A stretch of DNA of 64,000 bases, taken from the NCBI RefSeq assembly GCF_028826155.1, contig NZ_JAQGPN010000001.1:3973501-4037500 (forward strand). Reading direction: 5' to 3'. A model generated the notes under the pieces. It was not told the origin of the DNA, searched no databases, and was given only the letters and a program-made list of their open reading frames with translations. Shown here one piece after another: positions 19,966 through 30,192 of the stretch. The stretch is from Mesorhizobium shangrilense. GTDB lineage: Bacteria; Pseudomonadota; Alphaproteobacteria; Rhizobiales; Rhizobiaceae. Each line of letters begins with the position of its first letter. Within the stretch, counting starts at the first letter, position 1. A program made the translations under genes and the position numbers.

Positions 19966-22900
19966 TCAGCTCGCCTCGCGCATCTGCTCTGCCGCCTGAA
20001 GGTCCACGGAGACCAGCTGGCTCACCCCCTGTTCGGCCATGGTGACGCCGAACAGGCGGTTCATGCGCGCCATGGTGATCGGGTTGTGGGTGATGATGAC
20101 GAAGCGCGTCTCGGTGGTGCGCGCCATCTCGTCCATCAGGTTGCAGAAGCGCTCGACATTGTGGTCGTCGAGCGGGGCGTCGACCTCGTCCAGCACGCAG
20201 ATCGGCGCGGGATTGGTGAGGAAGACCGCGAAGATCAACGCCATGGCCGTCAGCGCCTGCTCGCCGCCGGACAGCAGGGTCATGGTCTGCGGCTTCTTGC
20301 CGGGCGGACGCGCGAGGATCTCCAGGCCGGCCTCCAGAGGGTCCTCGGACTCGATCAGCTGGAGTTCGGCGGTGCCGCCTCCGAACAGATGCGTGAACAG
20401 GCGCTGGAAGTGGCCGTTGACCACATCGAAGGCCGCGAGCAGCCGGTCGCGGCCCTCGCGGTTGAGGCTCTGGATCGCCTGCCTGAGTTTTCGGATCGCC
20501 TCGATCACGTCCTCGCGCTCCGAAACGATGGTCTCGAGCCGCTCGGAGAGTTCGCGCTGCTCCTCTTCGGCGCGCAGGTTGACCGCGCCCAGACGCTCGC
20601 GCTCGACCTTCAGCCGGTCGAGGTGACGTTCGACATCGGCCACTTCGGGCATCGCATCGTCGGGCCCCAGCCCGGTGTGGCGGACGACCAGGTGTGGCGG
20701 CACGTTGAGCGCCTCCTGGATGCGCGCCTCCACCTCGCGCCGGCGCTCGTCGGCGGCGGTGAGCCGCTCCTCGGCGCGGGCGCGGCCCTCACGCGATTCC
20801 GACAGCGCCTGGATCGCCGCGGTGGCTGCCTTGTCGAGAGCCGACTGGCGCGTCTCCGCCTCCTGCAGCCTGTCGGCGGCTTCCTTGCGCAGGTTTTCCG
20901 CCTGGCCGAGCTGCGAAAGCAGCGCCCGCCGGCGTGCTTCGATCTCGTCCGGCGTGTCCTCAAGCGACTTGCGCTCGGCCTCGGCCTCCGCCTTGCGCTC
21001 CGAAAGCGCCGCCATCTGCCGATCCGCATTCTCCGCGCGGCGCACCCAGGTCTCGCGTTCCTCCAGAATATGCTTGAGACGACGCTCGCGCGCCTCGGTG
21101 TCTCGCTTCAGCCCATCATGGGCGGCGCGCGCGTCTGCGACTGCCGCCCGGTCGCGGGCGACCTCGGCGGCGAGTTGTTCGAGATGCGCCTGCAACTCGG
21201 TGACATCCGGCGCGGCTGAGAACTGCTTCTGCGCGTCCTCGTGGGCGGCGGCGGCCTCGCGCTCGCTCTCCACGATGCGCGCCCGCGCTTCGTCGAGGGC
21301 GGCGCGGCGGCTGACCAATTCGCCAGCGGCGCGCTCGGCCCTGGCAAGCGCGTCGCGCGCAGCACTCACGGCGTGCTGGGCGTCGCGCCAGGCCTGGCGC
21401 GCAACGCGTTCGGCCTCCACCCGTTCGCGCACCGCCGCTTCAGCGGTCGAAAAACTCTCCTCGGCCGTGCGCAATCGGCTGCCCGCTCCGACCGCCTCGG
21501 CCTCCAGCTCGGCCAGCCTGTTTTTCTGCGCCAGGCGAAGCGCGGCCGCCGTCGGCGCATCGGCGCTGGCAGTCAGGCCATCCCAGCGCCAGAGTGCGCC
21601 GTCGCGCGTGACCAGACGCTGCCCCGGCGAAAGCAGCTTCTGCAGCCGCGGTCCTTCGGCGGCGTCGACGATGCCGACCTGCGCCAGTCGGCGGGCTAGC
21701 TCGGCCGGCGCGCGGACGACACTGGCGAGGCTGCGGACACCCTCCGGCAGGGCCGGATCGTTTGTCGCCGCACCGCTCTCGCCCCAGTGGACAGGCGCGG
21801 AGCGGTCGAGCGGCACCTCGAGGTCGTCGCCGAGCGCGGCGCCCAGAGCGGTCTCAAAACCGCGGTCGACGGAGATTTTTTCCAGCGCGGAAGCGAAGCC
21901 GTCCGCGCTCGTCGCGGAAAGAAGCTTCGCCAAGGTCCGGGCCTCGGTCTCGATGCCGGCGAGTTCGGCCTTGGCCTCCTGCACGGGCGGTCTCGCGGCC
22001 GTTTCCCGGGCTCGCGCCTCGGCGACCGCCTTCTCGGCCGCCGTCGCCGCTGTCTCGGCATCGGCTAGCGCCTGTTCGGCGGCATCGACCAGGAGCTTCT
22101 TTTCCGCTGGATCGGCGAGAGCTGCGATGCGCGCGGCGATGTCGCCCGCCTCGCGATCGACCTCGGCGAGCTGCCTCACGAAGCGGTCCCGGCGCTCGGC
22201 GGTGTCGCGCATCTGGCGATCGAGCTGCGCGCGCTGGGCGACGGCCTCGGCCCGCTCGGAGGTGAGTTTCGCGAGCGCCGATTCGCTGGCGGCCAGCGTC
22301 ACTGCCGCCGCCTCCAGCGCAATGCGGGCGGCCGCCGCGCGCCCATCAGCGCCGGCGTTCTCTTCGGTCAGCCTGGCCTCCTCGGAGAGGAGCCGCTGCA
22401 GGACATCCGCATTGTCCTTCAGCATCTGGTCCTCGCGGACGAAATCGGCCTCGAGCTGCTGTAGGCGGCGGTCGAGTTCGGCCTGCCGCTGACGCATGCG
22501 GTTTGCCTCATCCTCGATCTGCGCTTTAGCGATCGAGAGGCGCTGCAAGGCTGCGGCCGCACTCGCCTCGGCCTCGCGCAAAGCCGGCAGATGGTGGGCG
22601 CCGACCGCCTGGTCCTTTGCGGCGTTCATCTGTTGCTGCGCCCGCTCTCCGACCAGACTGGTCGCGGACGAAAGAGCCGATTGCGCTTCGGCCTCCTGGG
22701 CTTTCGCAAGCGTCCAGCGCAGGTGGAGCAGCGTCGCTTCCGCCTTGCGGATATCGGCGGAAAGGTTCTTGAAGCGCGACGCCTGCCGGGCCTGACGACG
22801 CAGGTTGTCGATCTGCTGCTGCAGCTCGCCGACGACGTCGTCGAGGCGTTCGAGGTTCTGTTCGGCGCCGCGCAGTCTAAGCTCGGCCTCATGGCGGCGC

Positions 22901-23424
22901 GTGTGCAGACCGGAAATGCCGGCTGCTTCCTCGAGCAGCGCGCGGCGGGCCTGAGGCTTCGCCTGGATCAGCTCGCCGATGCGCCCCTGCCCGACCATCG
23001 ACGGAGAGCGCGCGCCGGTCGACTGGTCGGCAAAGAGAAGTTGCACGTCCTTGGCCCGCGCCTCCTTGCCGTTGATGCGGTAGGTGGAGCCCGCCTCGCG
23101 CTCGATGCGGCGTGAGACCTGGAGTTCGTCGGCGTCATTGAACGCGGAGGGCGCGGTGCGGTCCTGGTTGTCCAGGAAAAGCGTGACTTCCGCCGTGTTG
23201 CGCGCCGGGCGCGCGCCGGAACCCGAGAAGATGACGTCGTCCATGCCGGACGCGCGCATGTTCTTGTAGGAGCTTTCGCCCATGACCCAGCGCAGCGCCT
23301 CGACGAGGTTCGACTTGCCGCACCCGTTCGGTCCGACAATGCCCGTCAGGCCTCGCTCGATGATGAACTCGCCGGGTTCTACAAAGGACTTGAAGCCGAG
23401 CAGTCGCAGACGGGAGAATCTCAT
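19966..23424 (-). CDS. smc: Chromosome segregation ATPase SMC
   Basis: A 1152-residue structural-maintenance-of-chromosomes protein, the condensin ATPase that works with ScpA/ScpB. Walker A GPNGCGKSN is at residues 31-39. Long Ala/Glu/Arg-rich coiled coils flank a central hinge (around residues 500-660). The signature LSGGEQ is at about 1051-1056 and Walker B VLDEVDAPLDD at about 1077. The N-terminus MRFSRLRLLGFKSFVEPGEF is characteristic and sets the start at 23424; a longer open frame to 23601 is not coding in appearance. The gene precedes no scp genes here. Confidence 0.96.
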   Translation of the reverse strand: MRFSRLRLLGFKSFVEPGEFIIERGLTGIVGPNGCGKSNLVEALRWVMGESSYKNMRASGMDDVIFSGSGARPARNTAEVTLFLDNQDRTAPSAFNDADELQVSRRIEREAGSTYRINGKEARAKDVQLLFADQSTGARSPSMVGQGRIGELIQAKPQARRALLEEAAGISGLHTRRHEAELRLRGAEQNLERLDDVVGELQQQIDNLRRQARQASRFKNLSADIRKAEATLLHLRWTLAKAQEAEAQSALSSATSLVGERAQQQMNAAKDQAVGAHHLPALREAEASAAAALQRLSIAKAQIEDEANRMRQRQAELDRRLQQLEADFVREDQMLKDNADVLQRLLSEEARLTEENAGADGRAAAARIALEAAAVTLAASESALAKLTSERAEAVAQRAQLDRQMRDTAERRDRFVRQLAEVDREAGDIAARIAALADPAEKKLLVDAAEQALADAETAATAAEKAVAEARARETAARPPVQEAKAELAGIETEARTLAKLLSATSADGFASALEKISVDRGFETALGAALGDDLEVPLDRSAPVHWGESGAATNDPALPEGVRSLASVVRAPAELARRLAQVGIVDAAEGPRLQKLLSPGQRLVTRDGALWRWDGLTASADAPTAAALRLAQKNRLAELEAEAVGAGSRLRTAEESFSTAEAAVRERVEAERVARQAWRDAQHAVSAARDALARAERAAGELVSRRAALDEARARIVESEREAAAAHEDAQKQFSAAPDVTELQAHLEQLAAEVARDRAAVADARAAHDGLKRDTEARERRLKHILEERETWVRRAENADRQMAALSERKAEAEAERKSLEDTPDEIEARRRALLSQLGQAENLRKEAADRLQEAETRQSALDKAATAAIQALSESREGRARAEERLTAADERRREVEARIQEALNVPPHLVVRHTGLGPDDAMPEVADVERHLDRLKVERERLGAVNLRAEEEQRELSERLETIVSEREDVIEAIRKLRQAIQSLNREGRDRLLAAFDVVNGHFQRLFTHLFGGGTAELQLIESEDPLEAGLEILARPPGKKPQTMTLLSGGEQALTAMALIFAVFLTNPAPICVLDEVDAPLDDHNVERFCNLMDEMARTTETRFVIITHNPITMARMNRLFGVTMAEQGVSQLVSVDLQAAEQMREAS

Positions 23425-23617
23425 GCCCGGCGCCCTTTTGCCTTCGCCCCTCGCGATGCCTGAAGCAAGGGCGAGACGACTGGCTCGTCCCAGGCGAAGC
23501 GTCGACCCGAATCCGGGACGACTCCGAGGCGTCGGCCGGAGCGCAACGCCTCGTATCTCGCCTCGTTTTTCATCGATCGCCTGGTCCCGGCCCTGCTGCA
23601 CAAGGCCGAAGGCGACG

Positions 23618-23640
23618 CCTTCTCCCGCAAGGGGAGAAGG
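23618..23640. repeat. Intergenic hairpin (REP-like or terminator)
   Basis: CCTTCTCCC (23618-23626) / GGGAGAAGG (23632-23640) with a GCAAG loop, 10 bases downstream of the DsbA-like stop codon on the minus strand. There is no T run, so it is either a weak terminator or one copy of a palindromic intergenic repeat of the kind common in Mesorhizobium relatives. Confidence 0.5.
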
Positions 23641-23649
23641 AACGCAGCA

Positions 23650-24381
23650 TCACAGCATGCTGTCGATGACTGCCGATATCTCCGCAATCGACAAGGCTCC
23701 CTTGTATTGCTGCCCGTTGATGAAGAAGGTCGGCGTCGAGTCGACCTTGAACTCGTTCGAACCCCGCGTGCGCACAGCCCTGATGTCGTCGAGAAGCTTC
23801 TGGTCCGTCAAGCATTCCTCGAATTTCTGCTGTGAAAAACCGGCAAGCTTGGCGATCTGCAGCAGCGCATCGCGAGCATTTTCGACGGCGGCCCAAGTTC
23901 CCTGCTGCTTGAACAGCACGTCGATCATCGGGAAATAGTTGTCGCCTGCGCAACGCGCCAGCATGAAGCCCGCCTCGGCGCGTGGGTCGAAGGGAAACTC
24001 CCTGAAAATCAGCCTCACCTTGCCGGTGTCGATGTACTTCGTCTTCAGCTCCGGCAGCGTCTTTTCATGGAACGTCGCGCAGTGCGGGCAGGTCATCGAG
24101 GCATATTCGACGATGGTGACCGGCGCGTCTTCCTTGCCCAGCGTCATTTCCGGCAGCGAACCCGGCTCGATGAGCTTGGCGACGTCCGCCGAACCCTGCG
24201 CCGGCGGCGCGTCCACCTTGGCGGGGGTAGTCGAGGCGGTCGAGGTCGGAGCCGCTTCGGCCGGCGTCGCGGTCTCGGCCTTGGGCTGCTCGGCAGTGTC
24301 GCTGCAGCCGGCGAGTACGGCCGCCGAGGACACGGCGGCGAGCGAGACGATCATCTGTCGGCGCGATATGGAACGAAGCAT
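23650..24381 (-). CDS. DsbA-family thiol oxidoreductase, lipoprotein
   Basis: A 243-residue exported protein. A twin-Arg-like n-region (SRRQMIVSL) leads into a hydrophobic core and a lipobox LAGC (Cys26), so it is probably lipid-anchored. A linker rich in Ala, Thr and Pro (28-62) precedes a thioredoxin-fold domain with an active-site CPHC (C98-C101) and cis-Pro loop STPTFFING. It should oxidise or shuffle disulphides in the periplasm. The start at 24381 has AGGTG upstream. It lies between smc and DUF721 on the same strand, as in other rhizobia. Confidence 0.9.
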   Translation of the reverse strand: MLRSISRRQMIVSLAAVSSAAVLAGCSDTAEQPKAETATPAEAAPTSTASTTPAKVDAPPAQGSADVAKLIEPGSLPEMTLGKEDAPVTIVEYASMTCPHCATFHEKTLPELKTKYIDTGKVRLIFREFPFDPRAEAGFMLARCAGDNYFPMIDVLFKQQGTWAAVENARDALLQIAKLAGFSQQKFEECLTDQKLLDDIRAVRTRGSNEFKVDSTPTFFINGQQYKGALSIAEISAVIDSML

Positions 24382-24513
24382 CGAATCACCTGAATTCTTC
24401 TGGATGTTGCAACGGGAAGCCACACAAAGGCGAGATGTCGCGCGAATTAAGGCATCTGCGCACCCAATCCAATCACCCGAATGGTGAAAATCGTTCACGA
24501 AACGGGGAATTTT

Positions 24514-25014
24514 TCAGTGCTTGCGACGCCTTTCCCCAAGAACGGAGCGGCCGAGCCGCTCCAGTGACGCCCGCAATTCCTCGTTTTCGATGGCAGACAC
24601 CTTGCCGCTCAGCTTCGCCGCCTCGGCTTCGCTCAACGGCTTGAGACGCGGTCGGGGAGGAATGGCTGCCGTCCGCACCGGCTTCTGGACGATCCTGATG
24701 CGGCCGATCGCGTTGTAGCCGAGGAAGGCGTTGACGCGACCGATGATCTCGGAGGTCTCGTGCTGTATGTGCAGCGCCGCCATGCCCTCGCAGGCAATGA
24801 CCAGCACCGCCGGCTCGAAGGCGTCTTCGTCGTGCCGGTTCGGCCACTGGATCTTCTGCGGCCGGGAGATCACTGCGAGGCGCGGGCCGACGACCTCCTC
24901 CCAGGACTGCACGAGGCCGACCGAAATGCCGGCGCGCTTGCGCAGCACCGGATCGAGGAGATCGGAAACGAGGTCGCTGACCGGAACCGGGCGATTTGGC
25001 GTGAACTTGGCCAT
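24514..25014 (-). CDS. DUF721/DciA-like protein
   Basis: A 166-residue protein. The N-terminal 110 residues match DUF721 (LLDPVLRKRAGISVGLVQSWEEVVGPRLA, divided here in the usual conserved blocks, then LVIACEGMAALHIQHE and INAF-like VNAFLGYNAIGRIRIVQ). The C-terminal tail is basic and probably disordered. DUF721 includes DciA, the ancestral loader of the DnaB helicase; whether this member does that job is inference. Neighbour mutY lies beyond an inserted toxin-antitoxin pair. Confidence 0.85.
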   Translation of the reverse strand: MAKFTPNRPVPVSDLVSDLLDPVLRKRAGISVGLVQSWEEVVGPRLAVISRPQKIQWPNRHDEDAFEPAVLVIACEGMAALHIQHETSEIIGRVNAFLGYNAIGRIRIVQKPVRTAAIPPRPRLKPLSEAEAAKLSGKVSAIENEELRASLERLGRSVLGERRRKH

Positions 25015-25088
25015 GGGGGTTGCTTACACCACCAGGATTGAAAGCGGCAAATCAAACGGACCAGGCGCATCGATTGATGCCTCATAGA

Positions 25089-25112
25089 GCATATGTTATG
25101 AAGGACATATGC
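25089..25112. promoter_or_regulatory. Operator-like palindrome on the TumE start codon
   Basis: GCATATGT (25089-25096), 8 bases, ACATATGC (25105-25112): perfect 8-bp arms. The spacer holds the AAGG ribosome site, and the right arm contains the ATG (25109-25111). Binding by the antitoxin, or an RNA hairpin, would block expression. Confidence 0.65.
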
Positions 25113-25402
25113 CAAAACGCGCAAGGCTCCTCAGGCGACGGAAGTTCGATCTGGGGAGAGGTTACATTGCGCAGGTCACGATCTGGGAGTTGCCTCTCAG
25201 AACCGAAGAACGCCCACACGGGCTAAAATACTCGCTCTTTTTCGGGCGGTATGGCGAGCGTATTATCGGCTACGACAATGAAGCAGGCAAGGGCGACCAC
25301 CGGCACTACCGCGAACGGGAAGAGCCCTACCGATTTCATTCTATGAAGCAACTCCTAGCCGACTTTTTTGCCGATGTGAGAAAGGAACTCGACAGTGAAT
25401 GA
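25109..25402 (+). CDS. TumE-like toxin (DUF6516 family)
   Basis: A 97-residue basic protein. It carries the family pattern FFGRYGERIIGYDNEAGKGD, then HRHYREREEPYRF and a C-terminal LLADFFADVRKEL, as I remember for the TumE/DUF6516 toxin group. The target is not established from sequence. It is the first gene of a two-gene unit overlapping the wHTH gene by 8 bases, so toxin precedes antitoxin. The base composition is somewhat more AT-rich than the neighbours. The pair lies between DUF721 and mutY, genes that are usually adjacent in this group, which suggests insertion. Confidence 0.8.
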   Translation: MPKRARLLRRRKFDLGRGYIAQVTIWELPLRTEERPHGLKYSLFFGRYGERIIGYDNEAGKGDHRHYREREEPYRFHSMKQLLADFFADVRKELDSE

Positions 25403-25757
25403 GGTAAGGCTTTACGTCGATACCTTTGAAGGTTTCGTCAAAGACACTCTCCGCATGGCGGAGAAGCTGGATGCTGGCGATCGAACAGTCGAGCCCGCCT
25501 CTTTCGGCTTCGCCAAGGCGGAGATGCTGTTCGCACTGCTTACGCCCAAGCGGTGGGAGCTGCTGAGAGCATTGAGGGCAAGCGGCCGCTCATCCATCCG
25601 CGCCCTGGCGAAGGCCCTTGGGCGCGATTATCGCGGCGTGCACGCAGACGTGACCGCGTTGATCCATGCCGGGCTAATCGAGCGCGACGACAACCGCCTC
25701 ATCCGCGTGCCCTGGTCGAAGATCACCGCCGAAATGGACGTTGAAGCGGCGGCCTGA
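25395..25757 (+). CDS. TumA-like antitoxin with winged-helix DNA-binding domain
   Basis: A 120-residue protein. The N-terminal half (about 1-45) is likely the toxin-binding part. The C-terminal half is a MarR/ArsR-like winged helix: LTPKRWELLRALRASG, SIRALAKALGRDYRGVHADV (recognition helix) and ALIHAGLIERDDNRLIRVPW (wing). It overlaps the toxin gene by 8 bases (25395-25402). It should neutralise the TumE-like toxin and repress the pair through the palindrome at 25089-25112. Confidence 0.78.
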   Translation: MNEVRLYVDTFEGFVKDTLRMAEKLDAGDRTVEPASFGFAKAEMLFALLTPKRWELLRALRASGRSSIRALAKALGRDYRGVHADVTALIHAGLIERDDNRLIRVPWSKITAEMDVEAAA

Positions 25758-25776
25758 ACTCGCTAGTGCGGCGGGC

Positions 25777-26871
25777 ATGGCCACCTGCCGTTCGCTCCCG
25801 TCCCGCCTGCTCGCCTGGTACGACCGCCACCACCGCTATCTCCCGTGGCGCGTCCCGCCTGACCGGATCGCCGCCGGCGTAAGGCCCGACCCCTACCGTG
25901 TCTGGCTTTCGGAGGTCATGCTCCAGCAGACGACCGTCGAGGCGGTGAAGCCCTATTTTCGGACCTTCGTCGAGACCTGGCCGACAGTCGGCACGCTGGC
26001 CGCATCCGAGCAGGAAGACGTGATGAAGGCCTGGGCCGGCCTCGGCTACTATTCACGGGCGCGGAACCTCAAGAAATGCGCCGAAGCAGTCGCGACCACC
26101 CATGCTGGGTTATTTCCGTCGAGCGAGGAAGGGCTGCGCACACTCCCGGGCATCGGTCCCTACACGGCGGCCGCGATCGCGGCGATCGCCTTCGGCCGCC
26201 CCGCCGCGGTGGTGGACGGCAATGTCGAGCGGGTGATGTCGCGGGTCTTCGCCATCGATCGCCCGGTGAGCGAGAGCAAGCCGCAGATCCGCGCGCTCGT
26301 GGAAACGCTCGTGCCGGTGGACAGGCCTGGAGACTTCGCGCAGGCGATGATGGACCTCGGCGCGACGATCTGCTCGCCGAAGCGGCCGGCCTGCATGATG
26401 TGCCCGATCCGCGACGACTGCGCGGCGCTGGCAGGCGGGGACCCGGAGAGATTCCCGGTGAAGACGGTCAAGGCCGAGCGGCCGACACGCCGGGGCGCAG
26501 CCTTCGTGGCGGTGCGGGCGGACGGCGCGGTGCTGCTCCGGAAGCGAGCGGAAAGCGGGTTGCTCGGCGGCATGACGGAGGTGCCCGGCACTGGCTGGAC
26601 GGCACGCGCGGACGGCGAGACCACCGCAAAAGCTGCGCCTTTTGCGGGAAATTGGACCTTTGCGGGACAAATTGTCCACGTTTTCACGCATTTTTCACTG
26701 GAACTGGACGTCTTTCGTTCCGATATGGACGGCCACACCCCTCCGCCCGGGACATGGTGGTCTGCACCATCTGATCTTCCCGGCGAGGCTTTGCCGACCG
26801 TGATGAAAAAGGCTATCGAGGCAGTTCTTCCCGGCGCAACGCGCAAGAACTCCGGCCCGAGACACAGATGA
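25777..26871 (+). CDS. mutY: A/G-specific adenine glycosylase MutY
   Basis: A 364-residue base-excision enzyme removing adenine mispaired with 8-oxoguanine. Catalytic E46 (SEVMLQQTTV), the helix-hairpin-helix LPGIGPYTAAAI and catalytic D147 (VVDGNVERV) are present. The [4Fe-4S] ligands C199, C206, C209 and C215 follow the C-x6-C-x2-C-x5-C spacing. A NUDIX-like C-terminal domain (about 240-350) recognises 8-oxoG. ATG 25777 is preferred to a TTG at 25741. It overlaps the next gene by ATGA, heading a three-gene unit. Confidence 0.95.
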   Translation: MATCRSLPSRLLAWYDRHHRYLPWRVPPDRIAAGVRPDPYRVWLSEVMLQQTTVEAVKPYFRTFVETWPTVGTLAASEQEDVMKAWAGLGYYSRARNLKKCAEAVATTHAGLFPSSEEGLRTLPGIGPYTAAAIAAIAFGRPAAVVDGNVERVMSRVFAIDRPVSESKPQIRALVETLVPVDRPGDFAQAMMDLGATICSPKRPACMMCPIRDDCAALAGGDPERFPVKTVKAERPTRRGAAFVAVRADGAVLLRKRAESGLLGGMTEVPGTGWTARADGETTAKAAPFAGNWTFAGQIVHVFTHFSLELDVFRSDMDGHTPPPGTWWSAPSDLPGEALPTVMKKAIEAVLPGATRKNSGPRHR

Positions 26872-27479
26872 CCGACATCCGCCATATCGTCTTCGACATC
26901 GGCATGGTGCTGATCCACTACGATCCGAACCTCCCGTTCCTTCGCTTCATCCCCGATCCGGCGGAACGCAAGTGGTTCTTCGAGAATGTCTGCACGCACG
27001 ACTGGAACATAGAACAGGACCGCGGGCGGACGTGGGAGGAAGCCGAGGCGCTGCTGATCGCCGACTACCCGGAGCACGAAGAGAACATCCGCAACTTCCG
27101 CCGCTACTGGCACGAGATGCTTCCCCATCCGATCGACGGTTCCGTCGCGCTGATGGACAGGCTGATCGATGCCGGCCACGACGTGACGATGCTCACCAAC
27201 TGGGCTGCGGATACCTTCGTCGAGGCGCGCGGACGCTTTGCGTTCCTCGATCGGCCACGGGGCGTGACGGTGTCCGGCATGATCAAGCTGATCAAGCCGG
27301 AGCCGGCGATCTACGAGCATCACGCCAAGGCGTTCGACCTGGACCCTGCCGCAACACTGTTCATCGACGACAATCCTAAAAACGTCGATGCCGCACGGGA
27401 TGCGGGCTGGCGGGCAATCCGGTTCACCAACCCCGCCGCGCTCGAGGACGCGCTGGCAGAACATGGAATAAGAGCATGA
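26868..27479 (+). CDS. HAD-family hydrolase (YihX-like)
   Basis: A 203-residue haloacid-dehalogenase-type phosphatase. Motif I is FDIGMVLIHYD, where the second Asp of DxD is replaced by Gly as in the YihX/epoxide-hydrolase N-terminal group (FDLGNV). Motif II is MLTNWA, motif III the Lys of IKLIKPEPAIY, and motif IV FIDDNPKNVDAA. It overlaps mutY and the NTF2-like gene by ATGA at both ends, so the three are translated as a coupled unit. Substrate unknown; sugar phosphates are typical. Confidence 0.88.
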   Translation: MTDIRHIVFDIGMVLIHYDPNLPFLRFIPDPAERKWFFENVCTHDWNIEQDRGRTWEEAEALLIADYPEHEENIRNFRRYWHEMLPHPIDGSVALMDRLIDAGHDVTMLTNWAADTFVEARGRFAFLDRPRGVTVSGMIKLIKPEPAIYEHHAKAFDLDPAATLFIDDNPKNVDAARDAGWRAIRFTNPAALEDALAEHGIRA

Positions 27480-27877
27480 GCATTTCCGCAACCATGCGGG
27501 CGGCCGAGCCCGGCATCGTCGACATCGTCGCGCGCTACCACGCAGCACTTGCGGCGCAGGACTTCGAAGCGATCGAGACCTTCCTGACGGACACCGTCGT
27601 CTACATTTCCGACGGGATCGGCGTGCACGAAGGCCGCGAAGCGGTGCTGAGCGGCATCCGCACCTATTTCGCCGAGTTCGGCGACCATGCCGCAGAGGAC
27701 TTCGAGATCGAGGCCATCTCGGATCGCGCCGTCCGGTCCGTCTGGAAGGTGACCGCGACGAGCGCCAGGAACGGCCGGAAGATCGAGCGCCACGGAGAGA
27801 AGACCGCCTTCCTCGACCGCGACGGTTTCATCGAGAAGATCATCGTCAGGGACCGGACGCCGGACACCGCGGCATAG
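27476..27877 (+). CDS. NTF2-like (SnoaL-type) protein
   Basis: A 133-residue soluble protein with the alpha+beta cone of the nuclear transport factor 2 superfamily: helical start IVDIVARYHAALAAQDFEAIETFL, then VYISDGIGVHEGREAV and a series of strands ending GFIEKIIVRDRTP. Members are enzymes or ligand-binding proteins; nothing identifies a catalytic pair here with certainty. It is third in the mutY-HAD-NTF2 unit with a 4-base overlap. Confidence 0.82.
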   Translation: MSISATMRAAEPGIVDIVARYHAALAAQDFEAIETFLTDTVVYISDGIGVHEGREAVLSGIRTYFAEFGDHAAEDFEIEAISDRAVRSVWKVTATSARNGRKIERHGEKTAFLDRDGFIEKIIVRDRTPDTAA

Positions 27878-27957
27878 TCGCGACCGGCTTTCCGGGCTCC
27901 GCGAACCTCTCCCGAAAGCCCTTGCATCCGATAGCGCCGTCCGTATTCCTCTCACCC

Positions 27958-28863
27958 ATGCGAGAGGACAGGGTATTCCACACCGCCTGGATCAGCAGTG
28001 ACGGCAGCGAGGGCTTCTCGGGCTCACCTGCCGGCCTGTTCCCGTGGTGGAGTTTTACCAAGACGGCGCTGGCGATATGCGCGCTGCGCCTCGTGGAGGA
28101 CAAGCGCCTCGACCTGGATACGCCAAGGCCCGGGAAAACCTTTACCCTAAGGCAACTTCTGCAGCATCGGGCCGGAGTGCCGGACTACGGCTCCCTGAAC
28201 GCCTACCATGACGCTGTCGCCCGGAACGACGCAGCCTGGTCTCGGGCGCATCTCCTGGAGGCCGCGGGTGCAGACCGGCTCGACTTCTCACCCGGAACGG
28301 GCTGGGCCTACAGCAACATAGGCTATCTGTTCGTTGGCGACGCCATTGAGGACGCCAGCGGACTCGACCTTGCGACAGCTCTCCGCGTTTTCGTGCTTGA
28401 GCCGTCAGAGGCCGTTTCAGCAAGTCTCGCGACAAAACCTGCCGACTTCCGACAGATTTTCTGGCCCGCCCTTCGCACATATGACCCTAGATGGGTCTAC
28501 CACGGCTGCCTGATCGGCACTCCGATGGATGCGGCCAGGGTGCTTCACGCCTGCCTCGGCGAACGGATCCTGCGGCCCGACACGTTACACACAATGGTCG
28601 CGGCACATGAATTGGGCGATGCGCCGCCCGGCAGGCCATGGACCGGCACCGGTTACGGGCTGGGCCTGATGTCGGGCAGGATGGGCGCTGCGGGCCGCGC
28701 GATCGGACATTCGGGCGGCGGCCCGGGCTGCGTCAACGCTGTCTATCACTTCCCCGACGCGGCGGATCCGATCGTGGTCGCGGCCTTCACCGATGGCGAC
28801 GATGAAGGACTGGCCGAATTCGAAACCGTATCGATTGCTCGGCGCGCACCTGCCGCCCGATGA
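27958..28863 (+). CDS. Serine hydrolase, beta-lactamase/PBP-like
   Basis: A 301-residue protein of the class C beta-lactamase-like hydrolases. The nucleophile motif SFTK (SxxK) follows FPWW, the YSN motif is in GWAYSNIGYLF, and the third motif is GHSGGGPG. There is no obvious signal peptide, so it may be cytoplasmic, and activity against beta-lactams should not be assumed; esterase or peptidase roles are common. The start is uncertain: ATG 27958 is used, with a TTG at 27922 also in frame, and neither has a good ribosome site. Confidence 0.82.
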   Translation: MREDRVFHTAWISSDGSEGFSGSPAGLFPWWSFTKTALAICALRLVEDKRLDLDTPRPGKTFTLRQLLQHRAGVPDYGSLNAYHDAVARNDAAWSRAHLLEAAGADRLDFSPGTGWAYSNIGYLFVGDAIEDASGLDLATALRVFVLEPSEAVSASLATKPADFRQIFWPALRTYDPRWVYHGCLIGTPMDAARVLHACLGERILRPDTLHTMVAAHELGDAPPGRPWTGTGYGLGLMSGRMGAAGRAIGHSGGGPGCVNAVYHFPDAADPIVVAAFTDGDDEGLAEFETVSIARRAPAAR

Positions 28864-28886
28864 TGATGTCCGGCGGGCGGCCCGGC

Positions 28887-30081
<1,195 letters not shown>

Positions 30082-30192
30082 AATCGGTGAAGCCGGCCTG
30101 AAATTTGCGGTTCGGGTGCCGATGGTGTAATGGGCCGGCCTTGTTTCCCGCGGCAACTCCTCCCCGAGGCCGCCAATCTTCACCGGATTTCC

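Noticed and set aside
19956..19968. TGAGA-GGG-TCTCA palindrome covering both stop codons of cls and smc
   Set aside because: Only a 5-bp stem with no T run; the two facing stop codons partly explain the symmetry. Too weak to call a terminator.
20675..22492. A 605-codon Ser/Ala/Arg-rich frame opposite smc
   Set aside because: It is the reverse-strand image of the SMC coiled-coil repeats, not a separate protein.
25089..25112. The TumE palindrome as an end of a mobile element
   Set aside because: No matching copy is seen after the antitoxin gene and no target duplication is visible, so an operator is the better reading.
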